From Bradyrhizobium sp. 141 (GTDB lineage Bacteria > Pseudomonadota > Alphaproteobacteria > Rhizobiales > Xanthobacteraceae), in assembly GCF_023074055.1 (NCBI RefSeq), contig NZ_JADPKR010000045.1, forward strand, positions 160,723 through 224,722: 64,000 bases of DNA. Reading direction: 5' to 3'. Positions 27,684 to 37,170 of the stretch are shown here, piece by piece (within the stretch, counting starts at the first letter, position 1; each line of letters begins with the position of its first letter). The notes beneath the pieces were generated by a model, which saw only the letters and a list, made by a program, of their open reading frames with translations, was not told the origin of the DNA and made no database searches. A program made the position numbers and the translations under genes.

Positions 27684-28352
27684 TCAGCTCACCACCGGTG
27701 CAACCAGAAAATTCTCCGACGCCGAACTGCCCGCCGTCTTGCAGACATCGCCCTCGATCCGGACCTTGCCGGTCGCAAGCAAGCGCAGCGCTTCGGGATA
27801 GATGCGGTGCTCGACTTCGAGGATGCGCTCGGACAGCGTATCTCCCGTGTCGTGATCGCTGACGGGAACCGCGCCCTGCATCACGATCGGACCGGCATCA
27901 GTCTCGGGGATCACGAAGTGCACCGTCGCGCCGGACAGTTTGACGCCGGCGCGCAGAGCCTGGCCGTGCGGGTCAAGGCCGGGAAAGGACGGCAGCAGCG
28001 AGGGATGGATGTTGAGCATCCGCCCGTACCAGGCCCTGGTGAACTCGGCCGTGAACAGGCGCATGAAGCCGCCGAGACAGATCAGCTCGATACCGTGCTG
28101 GTCGAGCGCCGCCTGCAGCACCTTTTCGAAGCCGGCGCGGTCCTTGCCGAACGGCTTGCTCTCGATCACGAGCGTGTTCACGCTGCTCGCTTTGGCCCGC
28201 TCTAGTCCGAGTGCATCGGCCTTGTTCGAAATGACGAGCGAGATTTCGGCCGGGAAATCCGCCGCGCCTGCTGCCTTGATCAGCGCGGCCATGTTGGAGC
28301 CGCGGCCGGAGATCAGGATGGCGACGCGGCGCTTCATCACAGCGCCCGTCAT
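27684..28352 (-). CDS. purN: Phosphoribosylglycinamide formyltransferase
   Basis: This 222-aa enzyme uses 10-formyl-THF to formylate GAR in purine synthesis. Motifs include the phosphate-binding ISGRGSN (15-20), catalytic Asn114 and His116 in LNIHPSLLPSFPG, and Asp152 in PETDAGPIV. Its ATG overlaps the purM stop (TAATG), so it is translationally coupled to purM. A second ATG five codons in is an alternative start. The 3' tail beyond ~205 is slightly longer than in E. coli. Confidence 0.96.
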   Translation of the reverse strand: MTGAVMKRRVAILISGRGSNMAALIKAAGAADFPAEISLVISNKADALGLERAKASSVNTLVIESKPFGKDRAGFEKVLQAALDQHGIELICLGGFMRLFTAEFTRAWYGRMLNIHPSLLPSFPGLDPHGQALRAGVKLSGATVHFVIPETDAGPIVMQGAVPVSDHDTGDTLSERILEVEHRIYPEALRLLATGKVRIEGDVCKTAGSSASENFLVAPVVS

Positions 28353-29425
28353 TACAGTGCCATGTCGAGGTGACCGTTATAGACGACGCGGTGCTCGCCC
28401 TCGGCTGGGATCACGGTGCCGAGCTGCGCCACCGTCTCCCCGGCGTCGGTGAAGACCTCGATCGCCTTGTCAACCTTGTCCGGTTCGACGATTGCGATCA
28501 TGCCGATGCCGCAGTTGAAGGTGCGCAGCATTTCCAGCTCGGCGATGCCGGCCTGCGCCGCCAGCCATTTGAACACCGGCAGCACCGGCAGGCGCGCAAG
28601 ATCGATGCCGACGCCGAGTGTCTTCGGCAGCACCCGCGGAATGTTGTCAGTGAAGCCGCCGCCGGTGATGTGGGCGAGCCCCTTCACCGCGCCGGTCTCG
28701 CGGATCGCGCGCAGGCAGGATTTGACGTAGAGCTTCGTCGGCGTCAGCAGCGCGCCGCCGAGCGTCATCACGGGCGCGAACGGCGCCTGCGCCTCGAAGC
28801 CGAGGCCGGATTGCTCCACGATCTTGCGCACCAGCGAAAAGCCGTTGGAATGCACGCCCGACGAGGCGAGGCCAATCACGGCGTCGCCTGCGGCGATATC
28901 CTTGCGCGGCAGCAGCGTACCCCGCTCCGCGGCACCGACGGCAAAGCCGCCGAGATCGTAATCGCCGTCCTTGTACAGGCCCGGCATCTCGGCGGTCTCG
29001 CCGCCGATCAGAGCGCAGCCGGATTCGCGGCAGCCCTCCGCGACGCCCGCGACGATCGCGGCCGTGGCCTCGGGGTCGAGCTTGCCGCAGGCGAAATAGT
29101 CCAGGAAGAACAGCGGCTCGGCGCCCTGCACCACGAGGTCGTTGACGCTCATGGCGACGAGGTCGATGCCGATCCCGCCGTGCAGCCCGGTCTCGATCGC
29201 GATCTTGACCTTGGTGCCGACGCCGTCGGTGGCGGCCACCAGGACGGGGTCCTTGAATCCGGCCGCCTTGAGGTCGAACAGGCCGCCGAATCCGCCGATC
29301 TCGGCGTCGGCGCCGGGCCGTGCGGTGGCGCGCACCATCGGCTTGATCAGGTCGACCAGGCGGTTGCCCGCATCGATATCGACGCCTGAATCGGCGTAGG
29401 TGAGGCCGTTTTTGCGGTCGGTCAT
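28352..29425 (-). CDS. purM: Phosphoribosylformylglycinamidine cyclo-ligase (AIR synthetase)
   Basis: This 357-aa ATP-dependent cyclo-ligase makes AIR from FGAM. Family signatures include [14 protein letters not shown] at the N-terminus, [10 protein letters not shown], the central [11 protein letters not shown], and [16 protein letters not shown]. The ATG at 29425 begins directly before the conserved TYADSGVD block. It is first in the purM-purN pair and divergent from pgsA, with ~155 bp between the starts for both promoters. Confidence 0.97.
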   Translation of the reverse strand: MTDRKNGLTYADSGVDIDAGNRLVDLIKPMVRATARPGADAEIGGFGGLFDLKAAGFKDPVLVAATDGVGTKVKIAIETGLHGGIGIDLVAMSVNDLVVQGAEPLFFLDYFACGKLDPEATAAIVAGVAEGCRESGCALIGGETAEMPGLYKDGDYDLGGFAVGAAERGTLLPRKDIAAGDAVIGLASSGVHSNGFSLVRKIVEQSGLGFEAQAPFAPVMTLGGALLTPTKLYVKSCLRAIRETGAVKGLAHITGGGFTDNIPRVLPKTLGVGIDLARLPVLPVFKWLAAQAGIAELEMLRTFNCGIGMIAIVEPDKVDKAIEVFTDAGETVAQLGTVIPAEGEHRVVYNGHLDMAL

Positions 29426-29582
29426 GCCCGATTTCCAGTGGGTTTGCGGCTGGTTACGTCGAATTCCGGGGACGCGCAATGGCTCGCATGGCGCACCGCC
29501 GTATACTATGTAGAGATATCAACCGGTTCAGCCTCCCGAGAGGCCGGATTTGAGGTCAGACCGGGTGCCGGGAAGCGCTTTC

Positions 29583-30125
29583 GTGAGTATACCGAACATC
29601 ATTACCCTGGGCCGCATCATGCTGGTCCCGATCATCGTCTGGGCCATCGTGTCGAGCCAAATGGAGGTGGCGTTTGCCGTCTTCCTGATCGCCGGTATCA
29701 GCGATGCCGTGGACGGCTTCCTGGCCAAGCGCTTCAACATGACGAGCGAGCTCGGCGCCCTGCTCGATCCGCTCGCCGACAAGGCGCTGCTGGTCTCGAT
29801 CTACATGGCGCTCGGCATCTGGGGCGCAATTCCGCGGTGGATCGTGATCCTGGTGGTCTCGCGCGACATCATGATCGTCGCCGCCGTCATTGTATCCTGG
29901 CTGTTCGACCGGCCCGTCGAGATGAAGCCGTCGAAGGTGTCCAAGCTCAACACCGTTGCCCAAGTTGCGTTCGCCGCCTTGGTGCTGGCGGCGCTTGCCT
30001 TCGGCTTCAAGCCGGCTCCTTATGATATCATCCTGATGGGTCTCGTCACGGTCTTCACGCTCTCCTCGGTGTCGCTCTATCTGGTCGAGTGGCTGCGGCA
30101 CATGAGCACGATCGAGGCCAAATGA
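29583..30125 (+). CDS. pgsA: CDP-diacylglycerol-glycerol-3-phosphate 3-phosphatidyltransferase
   Basis: This 180-aa membrane enzyme makes phosphatidylglycerol-phosphate. The CDP-alcohol phosphotransferase motif is seen as DAVDGFLAKRFN followed by GALLDPLADK. Four to five hydrophobic spans follow. A GTG at 29583 with a GGAAG-type ribosome-binding site directly precedes the conserved SIPNIITLGRI; a TTG 11 codons upstream is possible. Its stop overlaps the next start (ATGA). Confidence 0.93.
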   Translation: MSIPNIITLGRIMLVPIIVWAIVSSQMEVAFAVFLIAGISDAVDGFLAKRFNMTSELGALLDPLADKALLVSIYMALGIWGAIPRWIVILVVSRDIMIVAAVIVSWLFDRPVEMKPSKVSKLNTVAQVAFAALVLAALAFGFKPAPYDIILMGLVTVFTLSSVSLYLVEWLRHMSTIEAK

Positions 30126-30895
30126 GAGAGGATACGGCCCCGCAAAAGGCCGACTCCCGCTCGATACGTCTGATCTCTTCAAATGACGCCGGCGCGCCGG
30201 CATGGAGCAAAGCAAGCGTGCCAGGCCGCGTCCACCCCCGACAATTGGCGTTTTCGCTTCCGCATGCGGAGAGCCTCAGTCGGGACAATTTCCTCGAAGG
30301 CCCCGCCAATGCGGCCGGTCTCGGCCTGATCGACAGCTGGCCGGAATGGCCGAACCGGATCATGTGGCTCGCCGGCCCGGAGGGAAGCGGCAAGAGCCAT
30401 CTCGCCACGATCTGGGCCGAGGTATCAGGCGCCCGCTCGACCTCGGCCGCTGCATTGACCGCCACAGCCGTTCCGGGCGCGCTCGCCACCGGCGCGCTGG
30501 TCGTTGAGGATCTCAAGGCGGGGGAATTCGACGAACGCGCCCTCTTCCACCTGATGAATCTCGCCCGCGAGGACGGTGCCTGCGTTCTCTTCACCGGACG
30601 CGAGGTGCCGGCCTCGCTGGAGATCGAGCTTCGCGACTTGCGCTCACGTCTGCGCGCCGTACCCGTGGTCGCGTTGCTGCCGCCCGACGACCAGCTGTTC
30701 CGCGGACTGATCGTCAAATTCTGCGCCGACCGCCAGCTCGCCGTGGACGAGAGCGTGGTCGGCTACCTCGCCACCCGCCTGGAGCGGTCCTCGGCCGCCG
30801 CCCGCCACGCCGTGGATCTGCTCGACAGTGAAGCCCTCCGGCTCGGGCGCCCTGTCACAAGGGCGCTGGCCGCCGAGCTCTTACGGGACGGCTGA
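30122..30895 (+). CDS. hda: DnaA-related protein (HdaA/Hda-like)
   Basis: This 257-aa AAA+ protein lacks the DnaA DNA-binding domain, as expected for Hda/HdaA, which with the sliding clamp stimulates ATP hydrolysis on DnaA after replication starts. A Walker A is seen as AGPEGSGKSHLA and a Walker B-like strand as GALVVEDLKAG. An early QLAFSLPH resembles the clamp-binding QL(S/P)(L)F region at the start of Hda proteins. It overlaps pgsA by 4 bp. The pgsA-hda-ppk order is common in alphaproteobacteria. Confidence 0.85.
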   Translation: MREDTAPQKADSRSIRLISSNDAGAPAWSKASVPGRVHPRQLAFSLPHAESLSRDNFLEGPANAAGLGLIDSWPEWPNRIMWLAGPEGSGKSHLATIWAEVSGARSTSAAALTATAVPGALATGALVVEDLKAGEFDERALFHLMNLAREDGACVLFTGREVPASLEIELRDLRSRLRAVPVVALLPPDDQLFRGLIVKFCADRQLAVDESVVGYLATRLERSSAAARHAVDLLDSEALRLGRPVTRALAAELLRDG

Positions 30896-30947
30896 TCGGT
30901 TCGTGGACTTCCAGAGCCGCTTGACGCGGCGCAGCGGCGGAACATCA

Positions 30948-30965
30948 ATGTCATCGAAACGTCAT
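30948..30965 (+). promoter_or_regulatory. Pho-box-like site upstream of ppk
   Basis: ATGTCATCGAAACGTCAT has two 7-bp halves spaced by 4 bp as in the PhoB site; the first half matches CTGTCAT at 6 of 7, the second at 5 of 7 positions. It lies 58 bp before the ppk start, in the 128-bp gap after hda. Polyphosphate kinase genes are PhoB targets in other proteobacteria. Confidence 0.45.
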
Positions 30966-31023
30966 CGCTCTAACACATGCTCCCGCCGGTTTTGCGCGTA
31001 AGTCGCAAATTGGGGCGAACTGG

Positions 31024-33231
31024 ATGGACCGACTTCTGATGGATTCTGCGCAAGCTGTTGAAGTTAAAGAGAAAGCCCCCGAGACCGAGAGCTTGCCGGC
31101 GATCGCGTCGAGCCCCGAACGATTCATCAACCGCGAGCTCTCCTGGCTGCATTTCAATCGCCGAGTCCTGGAGGAATCGGTCAATCCCAGCCACCCCATG
31201 CTCGAGCGGGTGCGATTCCTGTCGATTTCAGCGAATAACCTCGACGAATTCTTCATGGTCCGCGTCGCCGGCATCAAGGCCCAGGTGCGCGAGGGCATTG
31301 CCGAACGCAGCCCCGACGGCCTGACGCCATCCGAGCAGCTCGCGCTGATCAACCGCACCGTCTCCGAACTTGCTTCCGACCAGCAGGCGATCTGGCGCGA
31401 CCTGCGCGGCACGCTGGCCGATGTCGGCATCGTGCTGGTTGAGGGCAAGGAAGTCACGAAGGCGGAACGGACCTGGATCGAGGACTACTTCCTCAGCAAC
31501 GTGTTTCCGCTGCTGACGCCGCTGGCGATCGACCCGGCCCACCCCTTCCCGTTCATCCCGAGCCTCGGCTTCACCATCGCGCTCCAGCTCACGCGCGCCG
31601 CCGACGGCAAGCAGATGAACGCGCTGATCCGCATGCCCGGTAAGATCGACCGCTTCATCCGCCTGCCGGCTGACGGCAAGGTCGTCCGGCTGATCTCGCT
31701 GGAACAGGCGACCGCCCTGTTCATCAACCGCCTGTTCCCCGGCTACAATCTGCACGGCCAGGGCGCTTTCCGCATCATCCGAGACTCCGAGCTCGAAATC
31801 GAGGAAGAGGCGGAAGACCTCGTCCGCCTGTTCGAGACCGCGCTGAAGCGCCGCCGCCGCGGATCGGTGATCCGGCTCGAGATCGACGCCAAGATGCCGG
31901 AGGAGCTGCGCAGCTTCGTGCAGCACGCGCTGTCGGCCGCCGACGACGAGGTGTTCCTGGTCGACGGCGTGCTGGCGATGAACGAGCTCTCGCAGCTCAC
32001 CCGCCTCGACCGGCCCGATCTCGAATTCACCCCTTACGTACCACGCCATCCCGAGCGCGTACGCGAGCACGGCGGCGACATCTTTGCCGCGATCCGGCAG
32101 AAGGACCTCGTCGTCCATCACCCCTACGAATCCTTCGACGTGGTGGTGCAGTTCCTGCAGCAAGCCACCCGCGACCCCGATGTCGTCGCAATCAAGCAGA
32201 CGCTCTACCGCACCTCCAACAACTCGCCGATCGTGCGCGCGCTCGCGGAAGCCGCCGAGGCCGGCAAATCCGTCACGGCGTTGATCGAATTGAAGGCGCG
32301 CTTCGACGAGGAAGCCAACATCCGCTGGGCGCGCGATCTCGAACGCGCCGGCGTGCAGGTCGTCTACGGCTTCCTCGAACTGAAGACGCACGCGAAGCTC
32401 TCGATGGTGGTGCGCCGCGAAGGCGGCAGCCTCACGACTTACGTCCATACCGGCACCGGCAATTATCACCCGGTCACCGCGCGCATCTACACCGACCTCT
32501 CCTACTTCACCTCCGATCCGACCATCGGCCGCGATGCCGCGCGCGTGTTCAATTTCATCACTGGCTATGCCGCGCCGAGCGATCTGGAAAAGATGGCGGT
32601 GTCGCCGTTGACCTTGCGCAAGCGCATCATCGAGCACATCCAGGGCGAGACCGCGCATGCGCGGCACGGCCGCCACGGCGCGGTCTGGATGAAGATGAAT
32701 GCGCTGGTCGACCCCGACATCATCGACGCGCTCTACGAGGCCTCCCAGGCCGGCGTGCAGGTCGAGCTCGTGGTACGCGGTATCTGTTGCCTGCGCCCCG
32801 GCATTCCCGGCCTGTCCGAGAACATCCGCGTCAAGTCGATCATCGGACGCTTCCTGGAACACGGCCGAATCTACTGCTTCGGCATGGGCCAGGGTCTGCC
32901 GAGCGCCAAAGCGGCTGTGTATATCTCGTCCGCCGACATGATGCCGCGCAACCTCGACCGCCGCGTCGAGGTGCTGTGTCCGTTGCAAAATCCCACGGTG
33001 CATCAGCAGGTTCTCGAACAGATCATGGTCGCGAATCTCAAGGACAATGAGCAGAGCTGGCAATTGTTGCCGGATGGGTCCTCAACGCGTATGAAGACCG
33101 CGAAAGGCGAGGAGCCTTTCAATGTCCACAACTACTTCATGACAAATCCGAGTCTGTCTGGCCGTGGAAAGTCGCTCAAGGAATCCTCGCCGCGTCGTCT
33201 CACGCGCCGGAACGAACGCCATCAACCCTGA
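31024..33231 (+). CDS. ppk: Polyphosphate kinase 1
   Basis: This 735-aa enzyme polymerises the gamma-phosphate of ATP into polyphosphate. Visible parts are the N-terminal domain ([20 protein letters not shown]), the head domain, and two PLD-like C-terminal domains. The autophosphorylated histidine is His456 in [14 protein letters not shown], and the second histidine block is [19 protein letters not shown]. The length is typical. Its stop is 15 bp before ppx, so synthesis and breakdown of polyphosphate are encoded in one unit. Confidence 0.97.
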   Translation: MDRLLMDSAQAVEVKEKAPETESLPAIASSPERFINRELSWLHFNRRVLEESVNPSHPMLERVRFLSISANNLDEFFMVRVAGIKAQVREGIAERSPDGLTPSEQLALINRTVSELASDQQAIWRDLRGTLADVGIVLVEGKEVTKAERTWIEDYFLSNVFPLLTPLAIDPAHPFPFIPSLGFTIALQLTRAADGKQMNALIRMPGKIDRFIRLPADGKVVRLISLEQATALFINRLFPGYNLHGQGAFRIIRDSELEIEEEAEDLVRLFETALKRRRRGSVIRLEIDAKMPEELRSFVQHALSAADDEVFLVDGVLAMNELSQLTRLDRPDLEFTPYVPRHPERVREHGGDIFAAIRQKDLVVHHPYESFDVVVQFLQQATRDPDVVAIKQTLYRTSNNSPIVRALAEAAEAGKSVTALIELKARFDEEANIRWARDLERAGVQVVYGFLELKTHAKLSMVVRREGGSLTTYVHTGTGNYHPVTARIYTDLSYFTSDPTIGRDAARVFNFITGYAAPSDLEKMAVSPLTLRKRIIEHIQGETAHARHGRHGAVWMKMNALVDPDIIDALYEASQAGVQVELVVRGICCLRPGIPGLSENIRVKSIIGRFLEHGRIYCFGMGQGLPSAKAAVYISSADMMPRNLDRRVEVLCPLQNPTVHQQVLEQIMVANLKDNEQSWQLLPDGSSTRMKTAKGEEPFNVHNYFMTNPSLSGRGKSLKESSPRRLTRRNERHQP

Positions 33232-33246
33232 TCGGGGATTTCCGAC

Positions 33247-34749
33247 GTGAAGCGGCCGCGCAAGCGCGGCTCGAGCGTCGCGGTCATCGACATCGGCTCC
33301 AACTCGGTCCGTCTCGTCGTCTACGAGGCGCTGACGCGTAGCCTCATTCCGATCTTCAACGAGAAGACGCTATGCGGCCTCGGGCGCGAGGTGCAGAGCA
33401 CCGGCCTGCTCGCGCCCGACGCCGTCGACAAGGCGCTGACCTCGCTCAAGCGCTTTCGCGCATTGTGCCGCGTGATGCAGGTCGGACGCGTGTTCGCGAT
33501 CGCGACCGCAGCCTGCCGCGACGCCTCCAACGGTCCCGATTTCATCGCCAAGGCCGAGCGCATCTGCGCCGTGAAGATCGAGATCCTGTCGGGCCCGCGC
33601 GAGGCGCGGCTGTCGGCGCTCGGCGTGATCTCCGGCATCCATCATCCCGACGGCATCGTCGGCGACCTCGGCGGCGGCTCGCTCGAATTGATCGACGTGC
33701 GCAAGAACAGCGTGCGCAGCGGCGTGACGCTGCCGCTCGGCGGACTTGCGCTGCAGGATCTCGCACACAAATCGCTCAAGCGCGCCGACCGCATCGTGCG
33801 CGAGGCGCTCGACGAGGTGCCGCAGCTCACCGCTGGCCGCGGCCGCACTTTCTACGCAGTTGGGGGCACCTGGCGCGCGCTCGCGCGCATTCACATCATC
33901 CAGAGCGGCTATCCGCTCCAGGTGATGCACGGCTATTCGATTTCCGCGGCTGAGGCGCTTGATTTCTCGCGCCGCCTCCGCCGCCTGGCGGCCGCAAACA
34001 TGCTCGCCGATATCGAGAGCGTCGCCGATGCGCGCCGCCCGCTCCTCACCTATGCGGCGCTGGTGCTCGAGCACATCATCCGCGTGGCGAAGCCGAAGAC
34101 CATCTTGTTCTCGACCTTCGGCGTGCGCGAGGGCCTGCTGCACGAGAAGCTGCCGGAGGCGGAACGCAACAAGGACGGCCTGATCTGCGCCGCCGAAGAG
34201 CTGAACCAGCTGCTGTCACGCTCGGCCAAGCACGCCCACGAGCTGATCGCCTGGACCGACCGCCTCGCGCGCGTGGTGAAGCTGCGCGAGACTGAGGAGG
34301 ATCGGCGGCTGCGCCACACCGCGTGCCTGCTGTCCGACATCGGCTGGCGCGTGCATCCCGATCATCGCGGCGAGCAGACGCTGAGCCTCGTCGTCAACGG
34401 CAATTTCGGCGCAATCACCCACACCGAGCGCGCCTTCGTCGGCCTGTCGGTGTTCTATCGCTATGCAGGCCTGAGCGAGGAAAACCAGCCGCCGGTCACC
34501 ATGCAGGAGCTGCTGACGCCGGCGCAGCTCGAACGCGCGCGCCTCTTGGGCGCTGCGTTCCGCGTCGCGCATCTGATCTCGGCGGCGCGGCCTGGCGTCT
34601 TGCCGGCAACGCATTTCCGGAGCGTGGGACGCAAACTGATGCTGGTGTTCGAGCACCGCCTCGGCGACCTCGTCGCCGACCGCGTCGGCAGCCGCTTCCG
34701 TCAGCTCGCCCGCCTGATCAATCGCGCCGGCTCCATCGTGAGGCGGTAG
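33247..34749 (+). CDS. ppx: Exopolyphosphatase / pppGpp phosphohydrolase family
   Basis: This 500-aa Ppx/GppA ASKHA-fold phosphatase hydrolyses terminal phosphate from polyphosphate and may act on pppGpp. Motifs are VIDIGSNSVRLVVYE (phosphate 1 loop), the central GDLGGGSLELID, and a C-terminal HD-like domain (residues ~330-500, HTACLLSDIGWRVHPDHR). It starts with GTG, 15 bp after ppk. A Ppx with the longer C-terminal domain is usual in alphaproteobacteria. Confidence 0.94.
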   Translation: MKRPRKRGSSVAVIDIGSNSVRLVVYEALTRSLIPIFNEKTLCGLGREVQSTGLLAPDAVDKALTSLKRFRALCRVMQVGRVFAIATAACRDASNGPDFIAKAERICAVKIEILSGPREARLSALGVISGIHHPDGIVGDLGGGSLELIDVRKNSVRSGVTLPLGGLALQDLAHKSLKRADRIVREALDEVPQLTAGRGRTFYAVGGTWRALARIHIIQSGYPLQVMHGYSISAAEALDFSRRLRRLAAANMLADIESVADARRPLLTYAALVLEHIIRVAKPKTILFSTFGVREGLLHEKLPEAERNKDGLICAAEELNQLLSRSAKHAHELIAWTDRLARVVKLRETEEDRRLRHTACLLSDIGWRVHPDHRGEQTLSLVVNGNFGAITHTERAFVGLSVFYRYAGLSEENQPPVTMQELLTPAQLERARLLGAAFRVAHLISAARPGVLPATHFRSVGRKLMLVFEHRLGDLVADRVGSRFRQLARLINRAGSIVRR

Positions 34750-34814
34750 CATCGGCTGAGGAAGTGCTCATCGCTCCCAGCGGGAGAGGTGACGTGCGCA
34801 TCCCTCGGAAAAGC

Positions 34815-35675
34815 CTACTCCGCCGACGCCCTGGCGTGCCGCTCGGACGATTCCAGTGCGGCGGCGCTCAGGCTGCGCCGGCGCCAGATGGTGCCGACGA
34901 CCAGCACGACGACAACGCCGAGGATCGCGCAGAGATATTCGCCGCCGGCGCCGCCATGGCCGAATTGCGGCGGGATGCGCAAGGCTCCGAGCATCGTGTC
35001 GAGCGAAGCACCGAACGGGCCCTCGAACAGTGTGTGCAGCTTCGGCGCGACGGCGGGATCGGTCGCGATCACCTCGCCCGCGATCCAGCCAAGCAGCGCA
35101 GCACCAGCCCAGACCAGGACCGGCAGCTTTGCGAGCAACGCCATGATCAGCGCCGCACCAGCGACGATCAGCGGCACGCTGATGGCAAGGCCGAGGATCA
35201 AGAGCGGCACGCTGCCATTGGCCGCGGCGGCAACCGCAATGACGTTGTCGAGACTCATGACGATGTCGGCGACCACGACGATCTGGATGGCCTGCCACAG
35301 ATGCGAGGCGGACTCGACGTCGTCCTCGTTCTCGTTCTCCGGCACCAGGAGCTTGGCCGCGATCACGATCAGCGCGAGACCGCCGACGAGCTTGAGATAC
35401 GGCAGCTCCATCAGGGTCGCGACGATGCCGGTGAAGATGATCCGCAGCAGCACGGCTGCGCCGGCACCGAAGATCATGCCCCACAGCCGGTGCCGCGGCG
35501 AGAGACCGCGGCAGGCGAGCGCGATCACCAGCGCGTTGTCGCCGGAGAGCAGGATGTTGATCCAGATGATCTTGCCGACCGCGATCCAGAAGGTCGGTTC
35601 GGCCATCTCGTTGCGGAACTGGGTGAAGAACGCCCCGATCGTAGCGGGATCGAAGATCTGCCAGAGCCAGTTCAC
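34815..35675 (-). CDS. TerC family integral membrane protein
   Basis: This 286-aa protein has seven to nine hydrophobic segments and the TerC signatures LLSGDNALVIALACRGL near 43-59 and VVADIVMSLDNVIAVAAA. The acidic residues in these repeats form the cation-binding site. TerC proteins export metal ions, often manganese to exoenzymes; the substrate here is unproven. An acidic loop (ENENEDDVESA) lies mid-protein. It follows ndk on the same strand. Confidence 0.92.
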   Translation of the reverse strand: MNWLWQIFDPATIGAFFTQFRNEMAEPTFWIAVGKIIWINILLSGDNALVIALACRGLSPRHRLWGMIFGAGAAVLLRIIFTGIVATLMELPYLKLVGGLALIVIAAKLLVPENENEDDVESASHLWQAIQIVVVADIVMSLDNVIAVAAAANGSVPLLILGLAISVPLIVAGAALIMALLAKLPVLVWAGAALLGWIAGEVIATDPAVAPKLHTLFEGPFGASLDTMLGALRIPPQFGHGGAGGEYLCAILGVVVVLVVGTIWRRRSLSAAALESSERHARASAE

Positions 35676-35720
35676 AATACGTCCTTTCGCCCGTGTCGGC
35701 CTAAACTATCGGCTGATAGA

Positions 35721-36143
35721 TCAGCCGACGATCTCGTTGCCCGAGAAGAACTGCGCGATCTCGATCGCGGCGGTCTCCGGCGCATCCGAGCCGTGCGCGG
35801 AATTCTCGCCAATCGACTTGGCGTAGAGCTTGCGGATGGTGCCGTCGGCGGCCTTGGACGGATCGGTCGCGCCCATCGCGTCGCGGTACTTGGCGATGGC
35901 GTTCTCGCCTTCCAGCACCTGGACCACGACCGGGCCCGAGGTCATGAACTCGACGAGCTCGCCGAAGAACGGCCGCGCCTTGTGAACGGCGTAGAAGGTC
36001 TCGGCCTGTTCCTTGGTCATGCGGATGCGCTTCTGCGCGACGATGCGCAGGCCGGCCTTTTCGATCACGGCGTTGACGGCGCCGGTCAGGTTACGCGCGG
36101 TCGCGTCGGGCTTGATGATCGAGAAAGTGCGTTCGATGGCCAT
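35721..36143 (-). CDS. ndk: Nucleoside diphosphate kinase
   Basis: This 140-aa enzyme equilibrates nucleoside di- and triphosphates through a phospho-histidine. The active histidine is His117 in ENSAHGSD; other conserved parts are [11 protein letters not shown] at the start and [15 protein letters not shown]. The length is standard. It is likely transcribed alone or with the TerC gene 45 bp downstream. Confidence 0.97.
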   Translation of the reverse strand: MAIERTFSIIKPDATARNLTGAVNAVIEKAGLRIVAQKRIRMTKEQAETFYAVHKARPFFGELVEFMTSGPVVVQVLEGENAIAKYRDAMGATDPSKAADGTIRKLYAKSIGENSAHGSDAPETAAIEIAQFFSGNEIVG

Positions 36144-36457
36144 AATCTTGTCCTTGGGAAGAAAGCGGTGGTTGTCGAGTTGCGGGGCTTATATCGGCGC
36201 CTTTGCGATCCGGCAAGCGACCGCCGGGATGACGTCACAGGCGCTTCGCCGCAGGACCGGGGCCGGCGATGTCGGCATGGATTACGACAATTTCACCCAG
36301 ATGAACCCAATCTGAAGCCCCCATTCAGGCTTTGGTTCAGTCCGCCGGCTTAAGCTCCTTCCCATCGAAACCAAAGCCTGGCCATCAGGCGGACCGTTTC
36401 GGCGGCCTTTCCATCGACGCGGATTGCCCCCGCGCCGGCAGTTTTGAGGAGATCACC
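36144..36457. other. Promoter region with a 12-bp inverted repeat
   Basis: This 314-bp gap between divergent ndk and the Gly/His-rich gene contains CAGGCTTTGGTT at 36326-36337 and its exact reverse complement AACCAAAGCCTG at 36369-36380, spaced by 31 bp. It may be a two-site operator or an RNA stem in the leader of the downstream gene. No coding frame stands out. Confidence 0.55.
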
Positions 36458-36715
36458 ATGTTGAGGAAACTTTCGCTTGCCGCTGTCGCCGCGGTTGCGC
36501 TGGGCGCCGCGCTGGCGCCGACCTCGGCTTCGGCCCATTGGCACGGTGGCGGCTGGCACAGCGGCGGCGGTGGCTGGCACCACGGCCGTGGCTGGGGCGG
36601 ACCGCGCTTCTATGCCGGCGGCCCCGTCTCCTACGGTTATGGCGGCTGCTATGTGCGCCGGTTGGTCCCGACCCCCTGGGGACCCCGCTGGCGGATGATC
36701 AACCGCTGCTACTGA
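36458..36715 (+). CDS. Small exported Gly/His/Trp-rich protein
   Basis: This 85-aa protein has a signal peptide (LSLAAVAAVALGAALAPTSASA), then WHGGGWHSGGGGWHHGRGWGG, and a conserved-looking tail with two cysteines (GGCYVRR ... MINRCY). Clustered histidines suggest metal binding or cell-surface association, but no function is known to me. GAGGAG six bases upstream fixes the ATG. A terminator-like hairpin follows at 36781. Confidence 0.8.
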   Translation: MLRKLSLAAVAAVALGAALAPTSASAHWHGGGWHSGGGGWHHGRGWGGPRFYAGGPVSYGYGGCYVRRLVPTPWGPRWRMINRCY

Positions 36716-36780
36716 GCCCGACAGCACCTTCCTAAAAAACCCACAGGTATCTGCGCCCCCACAGGTACCTTCCAAGAGGA

Positions 36781-36815
36781 GCCCCGGCGATCCCCCCGCC
36801 GGGGCTCCGCATTTT
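36781..36815 (+). terminator. Hairpin terminator after the Gly/His-rich gene
   Basis: GCCCCGGC (36781-36788) and GCCGGGGC (36798-36805) form a perfect 8-bp stem around a C-rich loop, followed by TCCGCATTTTGG. The U tract is short and offset, so efficiency is uncertain. Confidence 0.5.
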
Positions 36816-36940
36816 GGGCGGATATGGCGGGATTTATACAATTTTGACGAGAATGCCGTGATCCCGCGGAAGGGGCGAAACCATTTTGGGGGTCAATGAC
36901 TTGGTACCGTGACTTTACTTTAAACACACGGAACCGCGCC

Positions 36941-37114
36941 ATGGCTGGGCCTTTTGCCAATGACAGCGAACAGATCGACCGGCGCACCAGCCGCTCGATT
37001 TGCGATGCCGTGGGCGAACGGCTCCAGCAGAGCCTGCGGCCCGAGCCCCGGCTGCCGACGCACCTCGAGCAGCTCCTGAACGAGCTGAGGCAGCGCGACT
37101 GCGACCCGCACTGA
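36941..37114 (+). CDS. 57-aa protein, possibly NepR-like
   Basis: The chosen ATG gives MAGPFANDSEQIDRRTSRS, followed by ICDAVGERLQQSL, LPTHLEQLL and NELRQRD. The spacing of I-x3-VG-x2-L, a proline-containing turn, then LxxLLxxL resembles the two helices of NepR anti-sigma factors of the general stress response, though three residues shorter in the linker. No ecfG or phyR gene is near. Upstream in-frame starts exist without good ribosome-binding sites. The gene itself is likely; the family call is weak. Confidence 0.5.
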   Translation: MAGPFANDSEQIDRRTSRSICDAVGERLQQSLRPEPRLPTHLEQLLNELRQRDCDPH

Positions 37115-37170
37115 GCAGCGGGTCCGGAAAAACGGGTTGCGTTTGACCCCGCCTGCGGTGACAAGGCCGC

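Noticed and set aside
34323..36353. 676-codon plus-strand frame spanning ppx, the TerC gene, and ndk
   Set aside because: Crosses three identified genes and has low-complexity Arg/Asp/His composition; not coding.
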